Shown piece by piece: positions 56,600 to 64,000 of a stretch of DNA of 64,000 nt. The stretch is from Streptomyces sp. NBC_00523 (GTDB taxonomy: Bacteria > Actinomycetota > Actinomycetes > Streptomycetales > Streptomycetaceae): NCBI RefSeq assembly GCF_036346615.1, contig NZ_CP107836.1, positions 1,860,001 through 1,924,000 of the forward strand, written 5' to 3'. The translations under genes were made by a program, and so were the position numbers. The notes under the pieces are model-generated. The model made no database searches, was not told the origin of the DNA, and saw only the letters and a list, made by a program, of their open reading frames with translations. The stretch's first letter is position 1, and the number at the start of each line of letters is the position of its first letter.

Positions 56600-57232
56600 T
56601 CAGAGTTCGGGGCCGTCCCCGGGCTCCTCCTGGTAGGAGTAACGCTGCTCCTGCCAGGGGTCGCCGATGTTGTGGTAGCCGCGCTCCTCCCAGAAGCCGC
56701 GGCGGTCGGCGGTCATGTACTCGATGCCCCGGACCCACTTGGGGCCCTTCCACGCGTACAGATGGGGGACGACGAGCCGGAGCGGGAAGCCGTGTTCGGC
56801 GGTGAGCAGTTCGCCGCCCTTGTGGGTGGCGAACAGGGTCCGGTCGGTGAGGAAGTCGTCCAGCCGGAGGTTGGAGCTGAAGCCGTATTCGGCCCAGACC
56901 ATCACATGCGTGACCTGAGGCGCGGGCGGCGCGAGGGCGACCACGTCGCGCGCGAGCACACCGCCCCACTCGGCACCCAGCATGCTGAATTTCGTGACGC
57001 AGTGAAGATCGGCGACGACCGAGGAGAACGGGAGCGCCGAGAATTCCTCGTGGTTCCAGCAGTGCTTCTCACCGTCGGCGGTCGCACCGAAGACGCGGAA
57101 TTCCCAGCGTTCCGGTTTGAACTTGGGGACGGGCCCGTAGTGGGTCACCGGCCACCCACGCTGCAGCCGCTGGCCCGGCGGAAGCTCGGACTGCTCTGAC
57201 GCGCGGTGTTCCCGGCTTTCCGGCTGACCCAT
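56600..57232 (-). CDS. Molybdopterin-dependent oxidoreductase, sulfite-oxidase-like
   Basis: 210 residues from ATG at 57232. It matches the YedY/sulfite oxidase molybdopterin domain: WEFRVFGATADGEKH, VVADLHCVTKFSMLG (Cys that ligates molybdenum), VMVWAEYGFSSNLRL and FPLRLVVPHLYAWKGPKWV. No signal peptide or heme domain is present and the length is about half that of full sulfite oxidases, so it is a single-domain cytoplasmic form. Substrate unknown. It is divergent from bfr. Confidence 0.9.
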   Translation of the reverse strand: MGQPESREHRASEQSELPPGQRLQRGWPVTHYGPVPKFKPERWEFRVFGATADGEKHCWNHEEFSALPFSSVVADLHCVTKFSMLGAEWGGVLARDVVALAPPAPQVTHVMVWAEYGFSSNLRLDDFLTDRTLFATHKGGELLTAEHGFPLRLVVPHLYAWKGPKWVRGIEYMTADRRGFWEERGYHNIGDPWQEQRYSYQEEPGDGPEL

Positions 57233-57386
57233 GACTCCATGGTGACAGACAGGCGGGGGTGGTCGTGACCAGGACAGAGGCAATTCGGGCAACTCGTACT
57301 AAGCATGTACTTACTGGACGGCCGGCGGGTCCGGTGCGAGGATGCCGCCCACGTGCCCAGTTCACCGGTTGGAAGGAGCCTCTGCG

Positions 57387-57866
57387 ATGCAGGGCGACCC
57401 CGAGGTCATCGAGTTCCTGAATGAACAGCTGACCGCCGAATTGACTGCCATCAACCAGTACTTCCTGCACGCGAAGATGCAGGACAACTTCGGCTGGACG
57501 AAGCTGGCGAAATACACGCGTGCCGAATCCTTTGACGAGATGAAGCACGCGGAGATCCTGACCGACCGCATTCTCTTCCTCGACGGTCTGCCGAACTACC
57601 AGCGGCTGTTCCACGTACGGGTCGGCCAGACGGTCACCGAGATGTTCCAGGCCGACCGGCAGGTCGAGGTCGAGGCGATCGACCGCCTCAAGCGCGGGAT
57701 CGAGCTGATGCGCAACAAGGGCGACATCACCTCGGCGAACATCTTCGAGTCGATCCTCGAGGACGAGGAGCACCACATCGACTACCTCGACACCCAGCTC
57801 GACCTGGTCGAGAAGCTGGGCGAGCCGCTGTACATCGCACAGCTCATCGAGCAGCCGGAGAGCTGA
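57387..57866 (+). CDS. bfr: Bacterioferritin
   Basis: 159 residues from ATG at 57387 (AAGGAG 8 bases upstream). Four-helix ferritin fold with ferroxidase ligands in LNEQLTAELTAINQYF, YTRAESFDEMKHAEIL and SILEDEEHHIDYLDTQ; Met in KYTRAESFDEMKHAEI-type position and the heme Met region (DGLPNYQRLF) are as in Bfr. It stores iron as a 24-mer. It is convergent with bfd, 6 bases apart. Confidence 0.95.
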   Translation: MQGDPEVIEFLNEQLTAELTAINQYFLHAKMQDNFGWTKLAKYTRAESFDEMKHAEILTDRILFLDGLPNYQRLFHVRVGQTVTEMFQADRQVEVEAIDRLKRGIELMRNKGDITSANIFESILEDEEHHIDYLDTQLDLVEKLGEPLYIAQLIEQPES

Positions 57867-57872
57867 CCGCGC

Positions 57873-58115
57873 TCAGGCGGCTTCGGGGAGCCCTTCCACC
57901 GGAGCGGTGGCGGTGACGGGCTTCTGCTTCCGCTCCAGGAGCTCGCGGCGCGGGCAGGCGCCCCGGCCGAGCATCGCCTGGATGGTGCGGACGCAGCCGC
58001 CGCAGTCCGTACCGGCCTTCGAGGCGGAGGCGATCTGGCGGGGCGTGCAGGCCCCGGCCGCCGCATGATCCTTGACCTGCTGCTCCGTAACGCCGAAGCA
58101 CGAGCAGACGTACAT
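57873..58115 (-). CDS. bfd: Bacterioferritin-associated ferredoxin (BFD-type [2Fe-2S])
   Basis: 80 residues. ATG at 58115 lies 8 bases after GGAGG; an upstream in-frame GTG at 58124 would sit within that site. The cluster ligands form YVCSCFGVTE (C-x-C) and DCGGCVRTI (C-x2-C), as in BFD. It reduces ferric iron in bacterioferritin so it can leave. A DmdR1/IdeR-type iron box at 58168-58186 indicates induction when iron is scarce. Confidence 0.94.
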   Translation of the reverse strand: MYVCSCFGVTEQQVKDHAAAGACTPRQIASASKAGTDCGGCVRTIQAMLGRGACPRRELLERKQKPVTATAPVEGLPEAA

Positions 58116-58167
58116 GCGGTTCACCTCCCGGGCGGGGACGGGTCGTGGGCGCCGCCCCGATGATCGG

Positions 58168-58186
58168 TGAGGCTAACCTAACCTTA
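58168..58186. promoter_or_regulatory. Iron box (DmdR1/IdeR operator) in front of bfd
   Basis: TGAGGCTAACCTAACCTTA matches the 19-base consensus TTAGGTTAGGCTAACCTAA at 14 positions. It lies about 53 bases upstream of the bfd start. Regulators of this family with bound iron repress such genes. Confidence 0.78.
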
Positions 58187-58222
58187 CCCGTCGCGCGCGG
58201 GCGGTGAAAGCCCCGGAACGCC

Positions 58223-58259
58223 CTGTGGGGCACGGATCACATCGATCCGTGCCCCACAG
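58223..58259 (-). terminator. Terminator of aroH
   Basis: A 16-base perfect stem, arms 58223-58238 and 58244-58259 with loop ACATC, lies 27 bases past the aroH stop. No T run follows. Confidence 0.8.
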
Positions 58260-58285
58260 TCGTACGGTGCCGCCTGCCGCGGCCC

Positions 58286-59638
58286 TTACTGGTCGCGGTA
58301 CATCTCGGCGACGAGGAAGGCCAGGTCGAGCGACTGGCTGCGGTTGAGCCGGGGGTCGCAGGCCGTCTCGTAGCGCTGGTGGAGGTCGTCCACGAAGATC
58401 TCGTGGCCGCCGCCGACGCACTCGGTGACGTCGTCGCCGGTCAGCTCGACGTGGATGCCGCCGGGGTGCGTGCCGAGGCCCTTGTGCACCTCGAAGAAGC
58501 CCTTGACCTCGTCCAGGACGTCGTCGAAGCGGCGCGTCTTGTGGCCGGAGGCCGCCTCGAAGGTGTTGCCGTGCATCGGGTCGGTCACCCAGGCGACGGT
58601 GGCACCGGAGGCGGTGACCTTCTCGACCAGCTCGGGCAGCTTGTCGCGGACCTTGTCGGCGCCCATCCGGACGATGAAGGTCAGCCGGCCGGGCTCGCGC
58701 TCCGGGTCGAGGCGCTCGACGTAGCCCAGGGCCTCGTCCACGGTGGTCGTCGGGCCGAGCTTGATCCCGATCGGGTTGCGGACCCGGGCGGCGAACTCGA
58801 TGTGCGCCCCGTCCATCTGGCGGGTGCGCTCACCGATCCACACCATGTGGCCCGAGGTGTCGTACAGGTGGCCGGTGCGCGAGTCGGTGCGGGTCAGCGC
58901 CGTCTCGTAGTCCAGCAGCAGGGCCTCGTGCGAGGCGTAGAACTCGACGGCCTTGAACTCGGCGGGGTCGGTGCCGCACGCCTTCATGAAGTTCAGCGCG
59001 TTGTCGATCTCGCGGGCCAGGGCCTCGTAGCGCTGGCCGGACGGGGACGACTTCACGAAGTCCTGGTTCCACGCGTGCACCTGGCGCAGGTCGGCGTAAC
59101 CGCCGGTGGTGAAGGCGCGCACGAGGTTCAGCGTGGAGGCGGACGCGTGGTACATCCGCTTCAGGCGCTCGGGGTCGGGGACGCGGTCGGCCTCGGTGAA
59201 GGCGAAGCCGTTGACGGAGTCGCCGCGGTAGGTCGGCAGGGTCACGCCGTCGCGGGTCTCGGTCGGCTTGGAGCGCGGCTTGGAGTACTGGCCGGCGATC
59301 CGGCCGACCTTGACGACGGGCACGGAGGCCGCGTAGGTGAGGACGGCGCTCATCTGGAGCAGCGTCTTGAGCTTCGCCCGGATGTGCTCGGCCGACACGG
59401 CGTCGAAGGCCTCGGCGCAGTCGCCGCCCTGCAACAGGAACGCCTCGCCCTTGGCGACGGCTCCCATACGGGCACGCAGCTGGTCGCACTCGCCCGCGAA
59501 GACGAGCGGCGGATACGACGCGAGGTCCGCGAGTACATCGCGCAGGGCCTCGGAGTCGGGGTACTCGGGCTGCTGCGCCGCGGGAAGGTCTCGCCAGGTG
59601 TTGCCACCGGCGACGGAGGTATTGGCGTTCACGGTCAC
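58286..59638 (-). CDS. aroH: DAHP synthase, type II (plant-like)
   Basis: 450 residues. It condenses phosphoenolpyruvate and erythrose 4-phosphate, the first step of the shikimate pathway. Motifs: FAGECDQLRAR (metal Cys), LLQGGDCAEAFD, VGRIAGQYSKPRS, LPTYRGDSVNGF, WITDPMHGNT-type VAWVTDPMHGNT, HVELTGDDVTECVGG and ETACDPRLNRSQSLDLAFL. GTG at 59638 was preferred to GTG at 59647 because TAATGT ends 7 bases before it, giving a leaderless message, and it yields the usual length for Streptomyces. Two genes on is trpE. Confidence 0.95.
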   Translation of the reverse strand: MTVNANTSVAGGNTWRDLPAAQQPEYPDSEALRDVLADLASYPPLVFAGECDQLRARMGAVAKGEAFLLQGGDCAEAFDAVSAEHIRAKLKTLLQMSAVLTYAASVPVVKVGRIAGQYSKPRSKPTETRDGVTLPTYRGDSVNGFAFTEADRVPDPERLKRMYHASASTLNLVRAFTTGGYADLRQVHAWNQDFVKSSPSGQRYEALAREIDNALNFMKACGTDPAEFKAVEFYASHEALLLDYETALTRTDSRTGHLYDTSGHMVWIGERTRQMDGAHIEFAARVRNPIGIKLGPTTTVDEALGYVERLDPEREPGRLTFIVRMGADKVRDKLPELVEKVTASGATVAWVTDPMHGNTFEAASGHKTRRFDDVLDEVKGFFEVHKGLGTHPGGIHVELTGDDVTECVGGGHEIFVDDLHQRYETACDPRLNRSQSLDLAFLVAEMYRDQ

Positions 59639-59800
59639 GGCGTCCACATTACGGGGTCGCGCACGCTGTCATTCCCGGTTGCCCAGTCACTGAGACGGAC
59701 GTCTCGCCACGGCCGGTGCGGGAGCGGTTCCGGCGGTTTGCTAACCTCGCGACTTTCAGCGTTGCACAACGTTGGACAAGTGGATATCGAGGGTGGGGAC

Positions 59801-62581
59801 TTGAAGCGGAATCACCGTAGGGACCTCAGGAAGAGACGGCTTCTGATCGGGGCCGGCGCCGCCGTGGTCGCGACCGCGACGATCGGCACGCTGGCCATGG
59901 CCTCGCAGGACCCGGACACGGGGAACACCAAGCCTGCCTCGCCGTCCGCCGTGCTCCAGGCCCAGTTCGAGGACGCGGCCCGTGAGTTCGACGTGCCCCA
60001 GAGCGTGCTGATGGCGGTCTCGTACCGGCAGACGCGCTGGGAGAGCCATGACGGGGAGCCGAGCACGAGCGGCGGGTACAACGTCATGGGGCTGACCAGT
60101 GTGTCGCCCGGTGACGTGGAGCAGCCGGACGACAAGGAACGTCTGGCGCACATGAACATGTCCGGCCGTCCGGAGATCGAGAAGACCTTCGACGCCGCGA
60201 AGGCGCTGCGCGATCTGCCGAAGAAGACGGTCGACACTTCCGACCCCCGCCTGCACACGCTGGACAAGGCGGCCGGCCTGATCGACACGGACACGGATTC
60301 GGTACGCGACGACACCGAGGACAGCATCCGCGCGGGCGCGGCCCTCCTCGCCGAGTACCAGCGCGACGCCAAGGGCTCCCTGTCGGACGACGCCTCGCAG
60401 TGGTATCCGGCGGTGGCGCGGTTCAGCCAGTCCCCGGACAAGAAGGGGGCCGACCTCTTCGCGAAGCGCGTCTTCGACTCGATCCGTACGGGCGAGCGCG
60501 CGGTCACCCAGGACGGCCAGCAGGTCTCGCTGCCCGCCGACCCGTCGGTCCAGCCGGTCAAGCCGGCGAACGTGCCGCTGGCCGCGTCCTTCGCGAGCAC
60601 CTCCTCGACCCCCACCCCGGAGTGCCCCTCCGGTCTGAACTGCAACTTCGTTCAGGCCAAGACGTCGAGCACGGGCCAGCGCGGCTACACGCCCGCCGCG
60701 CGCCCCGACAAGGGCGTCGACATCCGGCAGATCGTGATCCACGACACCGAGGGCGACTACGCGAGCTCGCTCGCCACGCTCACCAGCCCGAGCTCGGCCG
60801 CCAGCGCGAACTACCTGATCCGCGCGTCGGACGGCCTGGTCACGCAGATGGTCGAGAACAAGGACCTGGCGTGGCACGCGGGCAACTGGACCCTGAACAT
60901 GCACTCCATCGGCGTGGAGCACGAGGGCTACGCGATCAAGGAGGGCAAGTGGTACCAGGAGCCGCAGTACGAGTCCTCCGCCGCCCTGGTGAAGTTCCTG
61001 GCGGACAAGTACGGCGTCCCGATCGACCGTGAGCACATCATCGGCCACGACGCGGTGCCCGTTGCTCTGAACGACAAGTTCGCGGAGGCCCACTGGGACC
61101 CGGGCCCGTTCTGGGACTGGAACCACTTCATGGGCCTGATGGGGGCTCCGACGGGCGCGAGCGGCGCAGGCGGCCCGGTCGAGGCGGGGCAGCTGGTGCG
61201 TGTGGTGCCGCCGTTCACCACGGCCAACCAGCCGAAGCTGACGGCGAGTTCCAAGGCGGTCACCAAGCAGCCGGCGAACTTCGGCTACCTGTACACCTCG
61301 GCGTCCACCAGCGCGACCACGCTCAGCGACCCGTACTTCTCGGCGCTGTGGAGCGAGGGCTCCAACTGGTCGAACAAGGTCCGCGCCGGCGACACCTATG
61401 TCGTCGCCGAGACCAAGGGCGACTGGACGGCGATCTGGTACGGCGGCAAGAAGGCGTGGTTCCAGAACCCGGGCGGCCAGTACACCGTGCCGCTCGCGGC
61501 GGCCCCGCGCGTGGTGAAGGCGAAGGCCGGGGTGACGGTCCGGATCTACGGGCGTGCCTACCCGGAGACCGCCGCCTACGAGGCCGCGGGCCTGGAGGCT
61601 CCGACCGACAACCCGGACTACCTGACGAAGTACACGCTGCCCGCGGGCCAGGGGTACGCGCTGAACGGCGCAGAGGTGAAGGGCGACGACTGGTTCGGCT
61701 CGGCCCAGACGGACGTCATCGGTTCCACCTCGTACCTGCCGATCCGCTACAACCACCGCCAGGCGTGGGTGAAGGCGAGCGACGTCCAGACCTCCACGAG
61801 CGTCGCGCCGGTCTCCGCGACCGACCGCTACAACATGATCGGCCGCGACAGCGCCGGCCGGATCTGGCAGTACCAGGGCACCGGCAGCGCCTCCTCCCCG
61901 TACTACCGCCGCTACCAGGCGGGCTACGACTGGGGCAGCTACACGGCGCTGACCGCGATGACCGCGCTGCGCGCCGACGGTACGGGCGACTTCGTGGCCC
62001 GCGACAAGGACGGTGTCCTCTGGTACTACCGGGGCAGCGGCAACCCGGACAAGCCGTACATGGCCCGGCTCAAGGTCGGCAGCGGCTGGAACCAGTACAG
62101 CAGCCTCAACGGCATGCGCGACCTCGACGGTGACGGCAAGGCCGACATGATCGCGCGCAACGCCGCCGGGGACATCTACTTCTACAAGGGCACGGGCACC
62201 CCGGAGAAGCCCTTCGCCCCCAAGGCGAAGATCGGGTACGGCTGGCAGATCTACGACCAGATCGTCTCCACCGGCGACCTCAACGGCGACGGCAAGGCGG
62301 ACTTCGTGGCCCGGGACAAGTCCGGGGTGCTGTGGATCTACACGGGCACCGGCTCGGCCACCAAGCCGTACGACGCGCGGGTCAAGATCGGTTCGGGCTG
62401 GGGCAAGTACAAGCTGCTGCTCGGCCCGAGCGACCTGGACCGTGACGGCCGGGGCGACCTGGTCGGCGTGGACTCGGCCGGGGACTTCTGGTTCTACCAC
62501 TCCACCGGCAAGGTGACGGCCCCGTTCGCGACGAAGTCGCAGGTCGGGGACGGCTGGCAGATCTACGACACCCTGTTCTAG
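59801..62581 (+). CDS. Secreted N-acetylmuramoyl-L-alanine amidase with C-terminal FG-GAP-like repeats
   Basis: 926 residues from a probable TTG at 59801 (GAGGG 7 bases upstream); GTG at 59780 is an alternative. The Tat-like signal RKRRLLIGAGAAVVATATIG is followed by a helical domain (residues ~45-240) that may be lysozyme-like. The amidase_2/PGRP domain has IVIHDTEGDY (His 314), DLAWHAGNW, IGVEHEGY, IIGHDAVP (His 416) and AHWDPGPF (His 431/Asp 433) as zinc ligands. Then come two SH3-like segments and about five repeats such as DLDGDGKADMIARNAAGD, with DxDGDGxxD calcium-binding loops. It should cleave the bond between MurNAc and L-Ala in cell walls. Confidence 0.9.
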   Translation: MKRNHRRDLRKRRLLIGAGAAVVATATIGTLAMASQDPDTGNTKPASPSAVLQAQFEDAAREFDVPQSVLMAVSYRQTRWESHDGEPSTSGGYNVMGLTSVSPGDVEQPDDKERLAHMNMSGRPEIEKTFDAAKALRDLPKKTVDTSDPRLHTLDKAAGLIDTDTDSVRDDTEDSIRAGAALLAEYQRDAKGSLSDDASQWYPAVARFSQSPDKKGADLFAKRVFDSIRTGERAVTQDGQQVSLPADPSVQPVKPANVPLAASFASTSSTPTPECPSGLNCNFVQAKTSSTGQRGYTPAARPDKGVDIRQIVIHDTEGDYASSLATLTSPSSAASANYLIRASDGLVTQMVENKDLAWHAGNWTLNMHSIGVEHEGYAIKEGKWYQEPQYESSAALVKFLADKYGVPIDREHIIGHDAVPVALNDKFAEAHWDPGPFWDWNHFMGLMGAPTGASGAGGPVEAGQLVRVVPPFTTANQPKLTASSKAVTKQPANFGYLYTSASTSATTLSDPYFSALWSEGSNWSNKVRAGDTYVVAETKGDWTAIWYGGKKAWFQNPGGQYTVPLAAAPRVVKAKAGVTVRIYGRAYPETAAYEAAGLEAPTDNPDYLTKYTLPAGQGYALNGAEVKGDDWFGSAQTDVIGSTSYLPIRYNHRQAWVKASDVQTSTSVAPVSATDRYNMIGRDSAGRIWQYQGTGSASSPYYRRYQAGYDWGSYTALTAMTALRADGTGDFVARDKDGVLWYYRGSGNPDKPYMARLKVGSGWNQYSSLNGMRDLDGDGKADMIARNAAGDIYFYKGTGTPEKPFAPKAKIGYGWQIYDQIVSTGDLNGDGKADFVARDKSGVLWIYTGTGSATKPYDARVKIGSGWGKYKLLLGPSDLDRDGRGDLVGVDSAGDFWFYHSTGKVTAPFATKSQVGDGWQIYDTLF

Positions 62582-62604
62582 CCGACCGGACGTCTCGTGC
62601 GCGC

Positions 62605-62642
62605 GGGGCCCTTTCCCACCCGGCCGGGTGGGAAAGGGCCCC
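62605..62642. terminator. Perfect 38-base palindrome after the amidase gene
   Basis: Arms 62605-62623 and 62624-62642 are exactly complementary (19 bp, no spacer). Position, 24 bases after the stop, fits a terminator for the amidase. It ends 20 bases upstream of the -10 element of the trp leader. Confidence 0.75.
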
Positions 62643-62661
62643 GCCGCCGTCCGGCGTGGGC

Positions 62662-62667
62662 TAGGGT
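62662..62667 (+). promoter_or_regulatory. -10 element of the trp leader transcript
   Basis: TAGGGT at 62662-62667 lies 7 bases before the ATG of the leader peptide, so the message should start at or next to the ATG. No clear -35 is seen; the palindrome at 62605-62642 covers that region. Confidence 0.6.
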
Positions 62668-62674
62668 ACGGGGC

Positions 62675-62731
62675 ATGTTCGCGCACTCGACCCGTAACTG
62701 GTGGTGGACCGCTCATCCGGCGGCCCGCTGA
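62675..62731 (+). CDS. trpL: Trp leader peptide (attenuation)
   Basis: 18 residues: MFAHSTRNWWWTAHPAAR. Three consecutive Trp codons lie at 62699-62707, two codons past mid-peptide, followed by a GC-rich region and the attenuator at 62755-62777. Ribosome stalling at the Trp codons when Trp-tRNA is low should prevent terminator formation and allow trpE transcription. Attenuation of this kind is known for Streptomyces anthranilate synthase genes. No ribosome binding site precedes the ATG, which fits a leaderless start. Confidence 0.92.
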   Translation: MFAHSTRNWWWTAHPAAR

Positions 62732-62754
62732 TCGCGCGTACACACTGACGCAGA

Positions 62755-62777
62755 GGCCGCCCGAGGGGCGGCCTTTT
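62755..62777 (+). terminator. trp attenuator
   Basis: GGCCGCCC (62755-62762) and GGGCGGCC (62766-62773) form a stem with loop GAG, followed by TTTT (62774-62777). It lies between the trp leader peptide and trpE. Confidence 0.9.
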
Positions 62778-62828
62778 CCGTGTCCACGGGCCGTTCCTCC
62801 CAGCTGATTCCCTGGAAGGAACCGACCC

Positions 62829-64000
62829 ATGAGCTTCGACCGACTCCTGCGCGACGACTGCCCGCCGTTCGCCCTGCTGCGCCGCCGCACCCCCGGCCAC
62901 GACCACGACACCGTCGAGGTGCTGGTCGGCCGGGTGCACGAGGCGGACCGGCTCGCCGACGTCCCCGTCGGTGACCTGCCGTCCCTGGCGCTCGTGCCGT
63001 TCCGGCAGATCGCGGAGCGCGGTTTCGACGTACGCGACGACGGCACCCCGCTGTCGGTCCTGGTCGCGGACGAGACGTACACGATGCCCCTGGACGAGGC
63101 GCTGGACGCGCTCCCCCGTCACGAAGTCCGCGTGGAGGACGGGGAGTTCGATGTCAGCGACGAGGAGTACGCCGGGACCGTGCGGCGGGTGATCGAGGAC
63201 GAGATCGGCCGGGGCGAGGGCGCGAACTTCGTGATCCGGCGGACGTTCCGGGGCCGGATCGACGGCTTCGGCCGGGCGGACGCGCTGGCCCTGTTCCGGC
63301 GGCTGCTGGCGGGCGAGCGGGGTGCGTACTGGACGTTTGTCGTGCACACCGGCGACCGTGTGCTCGTCGGTGCCAGCCCCGAGGTGCATGTGCGGATGTC
63401 CGGCGGGACCGTCGTGATGAACCCGATCAGCGGCACCTACCGCTATCCCGCCGAGGGGCCCACCCCCGAGAGCCTGCTCGCCTTCCTCGGCGACCGCAAG
63501 GAGACCGAGGAGCTCTCCATGGTGGTCGACGAGGAGCTGAAGATGATGTGCACCGTCGGCGACATGGGCGGGGTGGTGATCGGCCCGCGCCTCAAGGAGA
63601 TGGCCCATCTCGCGCACACCGAGTACGAGTTGCGCGGACGCTCCTCGCTGGACGTACGGGAGGTGCTGAAGGAGACCATGTTCGCGGCGACCGTGACCGG
63701 CTCCCCCGTGCAGAACGCCTGCCGCGTCATCGAGCGGTACGAGGACGGCGGGCGCGGCTACTACGCGGGCGCGCTGGCCCTGCTGCGCCGGGAGCCCGAC
63801 GGCACCCAGACCCTGGACTCGCCGATCCTCATCCGGACCGCCGACATCGACGCGGACGGCACGCTGCGGGTGCCGGTCGGGGCCACCCTGGTCCGCCACT
63901 CCGATCCGGAGAGCGAGGTCGCCGAGACCCACGCCAAGGCGGCCGGCGTCCTCGCCGCCCTCGGCGTCCGCCCGGCCCGCCCGGAGGCCGAGCGGGAGCG
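62829..64000 (+). CDS. trpE: Anthranilate synthase, TrpE part; probably a TrpEG fusion (runs off the right edge)
   Basis: About 390 residues visible from ATG at 62829, with AAGGAA 9 bases upstream. The chorismate-binding fold is seen: TFVVHTGDRVLVGASPEV, VVMNPISGTYRYP (acceptor region with the key Gly), DRKETEELSMVVDEELKMMC and GSPVQNACRVIERYEDGGRG, then YYAGALALL. The N-terminal domain is shorter than in stand-alone TrpE, as in the fused TrpEG/PhzE group found in Streptomyces. No stop occurs before 64000, and the last residues (AAGVLAALGVRP) look like the start of a linker, so a TrpG domain may follow. It is controlled by the attenuator upstream. Confidence 0.9.
   Translation, partial: MSFDRLLRDDCPPFALLRRRTPGHDHDTVEVLVGRVHEADRLADVPVGDLPSLALVPFRQIAERGFDVRDDGTPLSVLVADETYTMPLDEALDALPRHEVRVEDGEFDVSDEEYAGTVRRVIEDEIGRGEGANFVIRRTFRGRIDGFGRADALALFRRLLAGERGAYWTFVVHTGDRVLVGASPEVHVRMSGGTVVMNPISGTYRYPAEGPTPESLLAFLGDRKETEELSMVVDEELKMMCTVGDMGGVVIGPRLKEMAHLAHTEYELRGRSSLDVREVLKETMFAATVTGSPVQNACRVIERYEDGGRGYYAGALALLRREPDGTQTLDSPILIRTADIDADGTLRVPVGATLVRHSDPESEVAETHAKAAGVLAALGVRPARPEAERE

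Overview
The window is high-GC actinobacterial chromosome, almost certainly from a Streptomyces. Coding density is high, GTG starts and 4-base GTGA/ATGA gene overlaps are common, and the gene order matches the conserved Streptomyces core region around the division and cell wall (dcw) cluster: dnaE, rluD, lspA, traR/dksA, ileS, divIVA, sepF, ftsZ, mur/fts genes, rsmH, metF, thi genes, a PASTA kinase, bfr/bfd, aroH and trpE. I see no prophage, insertion sequence, CRISPR array, tRNA or rRNA. This is core chromosome, not an accessory island.

Layout. 1-10.8 kb: the 5' end of dnaE, then a mixed set (DUF2252, membrane protein, DsbA-like protein, dienelactone-hydrolase-like protein, MscS channel, Na+/H+ antiporter, GNAT, RluD, LspA, TraR/DksA). 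11.1-14.5 kb: ileS behind a T-box riboswitch with an Ile (ATC) specifier. 14.8-32.5 kb, all minus strand: the dcw/polar-growth cluster, transcribed rsmH, ftsL, ftsI, murE, murF, mraY, murD, ftsW, murG, ftsQ, ftsZ, yfiH, yggS, sepF, yggT, divIVA. These genes build the lipid-linked peptidoglycan precursor, polymerise septal wall, form the Z ring and direct tip growth. 32.9-38.5 kb: a beta-carbonic anhydrase and a MoxR/DUF58/transglutaminase module. 38.7-47.8 kb: less characterised genes, including a HEPN protein and a three-gene unit (degenerate ABC ATPase, YhgE/Pip membrane protein, TetR regulator) with a promoter and matching operator. 47.8-53.7 kb: metF and the thiamine genes thiE and thiO-thiS-thiG, the latter behind a TPP riboswitch. 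53.8-58.1 kb: PASTA Ser/Thr kinase, endonuclease IV, a molybdopterin protein and the bacterioferritin/ferredoxin pair with an iron box. 58.3-64 kb: type II DAHP synthase, a secreted amidase, and the trp leader/attenuator with the start of trpE (probably a trpEG fusion).

Regulation is the most informative layer. It includes the translational T-box, the TPP riboswitch whose end carries the thiO ribosome binding site, a three-Trp-codon leader peptide with attenuator, a DmdR1/IdeR-type iron box, a TetR operator over its own promoter, and about nine genes where a TANNNT-like -10 element lies 6-7 bases before the start codon, which implies leaderless transcripts. I found no wholly new multi-gene system. 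The best leads are the Pip/degenerate-ATPase/TetR unit, the HEPN protein with an intact R-x4-H motif, the GxHH-type isoleucyl-tRNA synthetase, and the leaderless trp leader peptide.
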